From Candidatus Zhuqueibacterota bacterium (GTDB lineage Bacteria; Zhuqueibacterota; Zhuqueibacteria; Residuimicrobiales; Residuimicrobiaceae), in assembly GCA_016934435.1 (NCBI GenBank), contig JAFGSU010000303.1, positions 1 to 6,882 on the forward strand: DNA of 6,882 bases, given 5' to 3'. The notes beneath the pieces are model-generated. The model was not told the origin of the DNA. It did not search any database and saw nothing but the letters and a program-made list of their open reading frames with translations. A program made the translations under genes and the position numbers. Of the stretch, positions 6,564-6,882 are shown in pieces; the stretch's first letter is position 1, and every line of letters begins with the position of its first letter.

Positions 6564-6882
6564 ATGGAAAAACTAAAAATAGGCATAACCGGCGGCATCG
6601 GCTGCGGGCAATCCTCGGTGGTTAAGCTCCTGCAGGACAATCATGGCGCCCCGGTGGTCAGCATGGATCAGGCGGGACGCGATGCCGTGGAAGAGCATTT
6701 AGAGGTGCGCCGGCAATTGCGGCGGGCTTTCGGGGATTCTTTTTTCGACGCTGACGGCAACCTGCATCGCGCCCGATTAGCACAACTCATTTTCAGCGAT
6801 CCCGCTCAACGACAAAAATTGAACGATATCGTCCATCCGGTTATGCTGCAGATCGTGTGGGAGGAGTTGGCCGCCGCCATGA
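6564..6882 (+). CDS. coaE: Dephospho-CoA kinase, N-terminal half (3' end outside window)
   Basis: CoaE catalyses the last step of coenzyme A synthesis, ATP-dependent 3'-phosphorylation of dephospho-CoA in the cytoplasm. The visible 106 residues align with the family: a P-loop region IGITGGIGCGQSSV (6-19), a DxD-region counterpart VVSMDQAGRDAV (31-42), then FGDSFFDADGNLHRARLAQLIF (56-77) and the signature KLNDIVHP (86-93). The family is about 200 residues long, so roughly half is present. Two features are odd. The Walker A lysine of GxGKS is Gln16 (codon CAA at 6609-6611), and the first Asp of the usual D-x-D pair is Ser33 while the second is kept as Asp35. ATG 6564 is the only start: an in-frame TAA lies at 6549-6551. 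There is no Shine-Dalgarno sequence. If the TATTTA at 6545 is a -10 box, the transcript would be nearly leaderless, which is speculative. Confidence 0.88.
   Translation, partial: MEKLKIGITGGIGCGQSSVVKLLQDNHGAPVVSMDQAGRDAVEEHLEVRRQLRRAFGDSFFDADGNLHRARLAQLIFSDPAQRQKLNDIVHPVMLQIVWEELAAAM

Overview
The window looks like a piece of chromosome from an uncultured or little-studied bacterium of the FCB superphylum (Bacteroidota/Ignavibacteria/Calditrichota/KSB1-type lineages). The main reason is the large central gene. It combines a secreted subtilisin-type (S8) protease with FG-GAP, fibronectin-III and Ig-like modules and ends in a FlgD/type-IX-secretion-like C-terminal domain (PNP start, GxxxWDxxxxxGxxxxSGIYLYR core, GKLAIVR end). 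That architecture is typical of these lineages. Placement at phylum level is inference; no rRNA or other phylogenetic marker is present. Base composition is moderate and codon use looks homogeneous across the coding genes, with no obvious sign of recent gene transfer.

Layout, all genes on the + strand: (1) 1-545, the 3' end of a gene for a very acidic protein ending in a single TPR-like motif. (2) 601-1530, a family 2 glycosyltransferase of the rhamnosyltransferase (WbbL/COG1216) type. (3) 1622-5914, a 1430-residue exported S8 protease with a seven-repeat FG-GAP region (probable beta-propeller), Fn3 and two SbsA-like Ig domains, and a sorting/anchoring C-terminal domain. (4) 5915-6563, a 649-bp gene-free interval filled mostly by a hairpin-forming tandem repeat: seven units in one orientation (period 49 bp, two of them shortened to 45 bp), then three related units in the opposite orientation. 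(5) 6564-6882, the 5' half of coaE (dephospho-CoA kinase), cut by the window end, with the Walker A lysine replaced by glutamine.

The first three genes could be co-transcribed: they share a strand and the gaps are 55 and 91 bp without a convincing terminator. Their products do not form an obvious single pathway: a scaffold-like TPR protein, a cell-envelope glycan enzyme and a surface/extracellular protease. The coaE gene is a housekeeping coenzyme A gene separated from them by the repeat block.

The most unusual parts are the repeat block (bidirectional, with changes in the inverted copies that keep an RNA hairpin through G-U pairs on the + strand) and the Walker A substitution in CoaE. I see no CRISPR array, defence system, insertion sequence, tRNA or rRNA.
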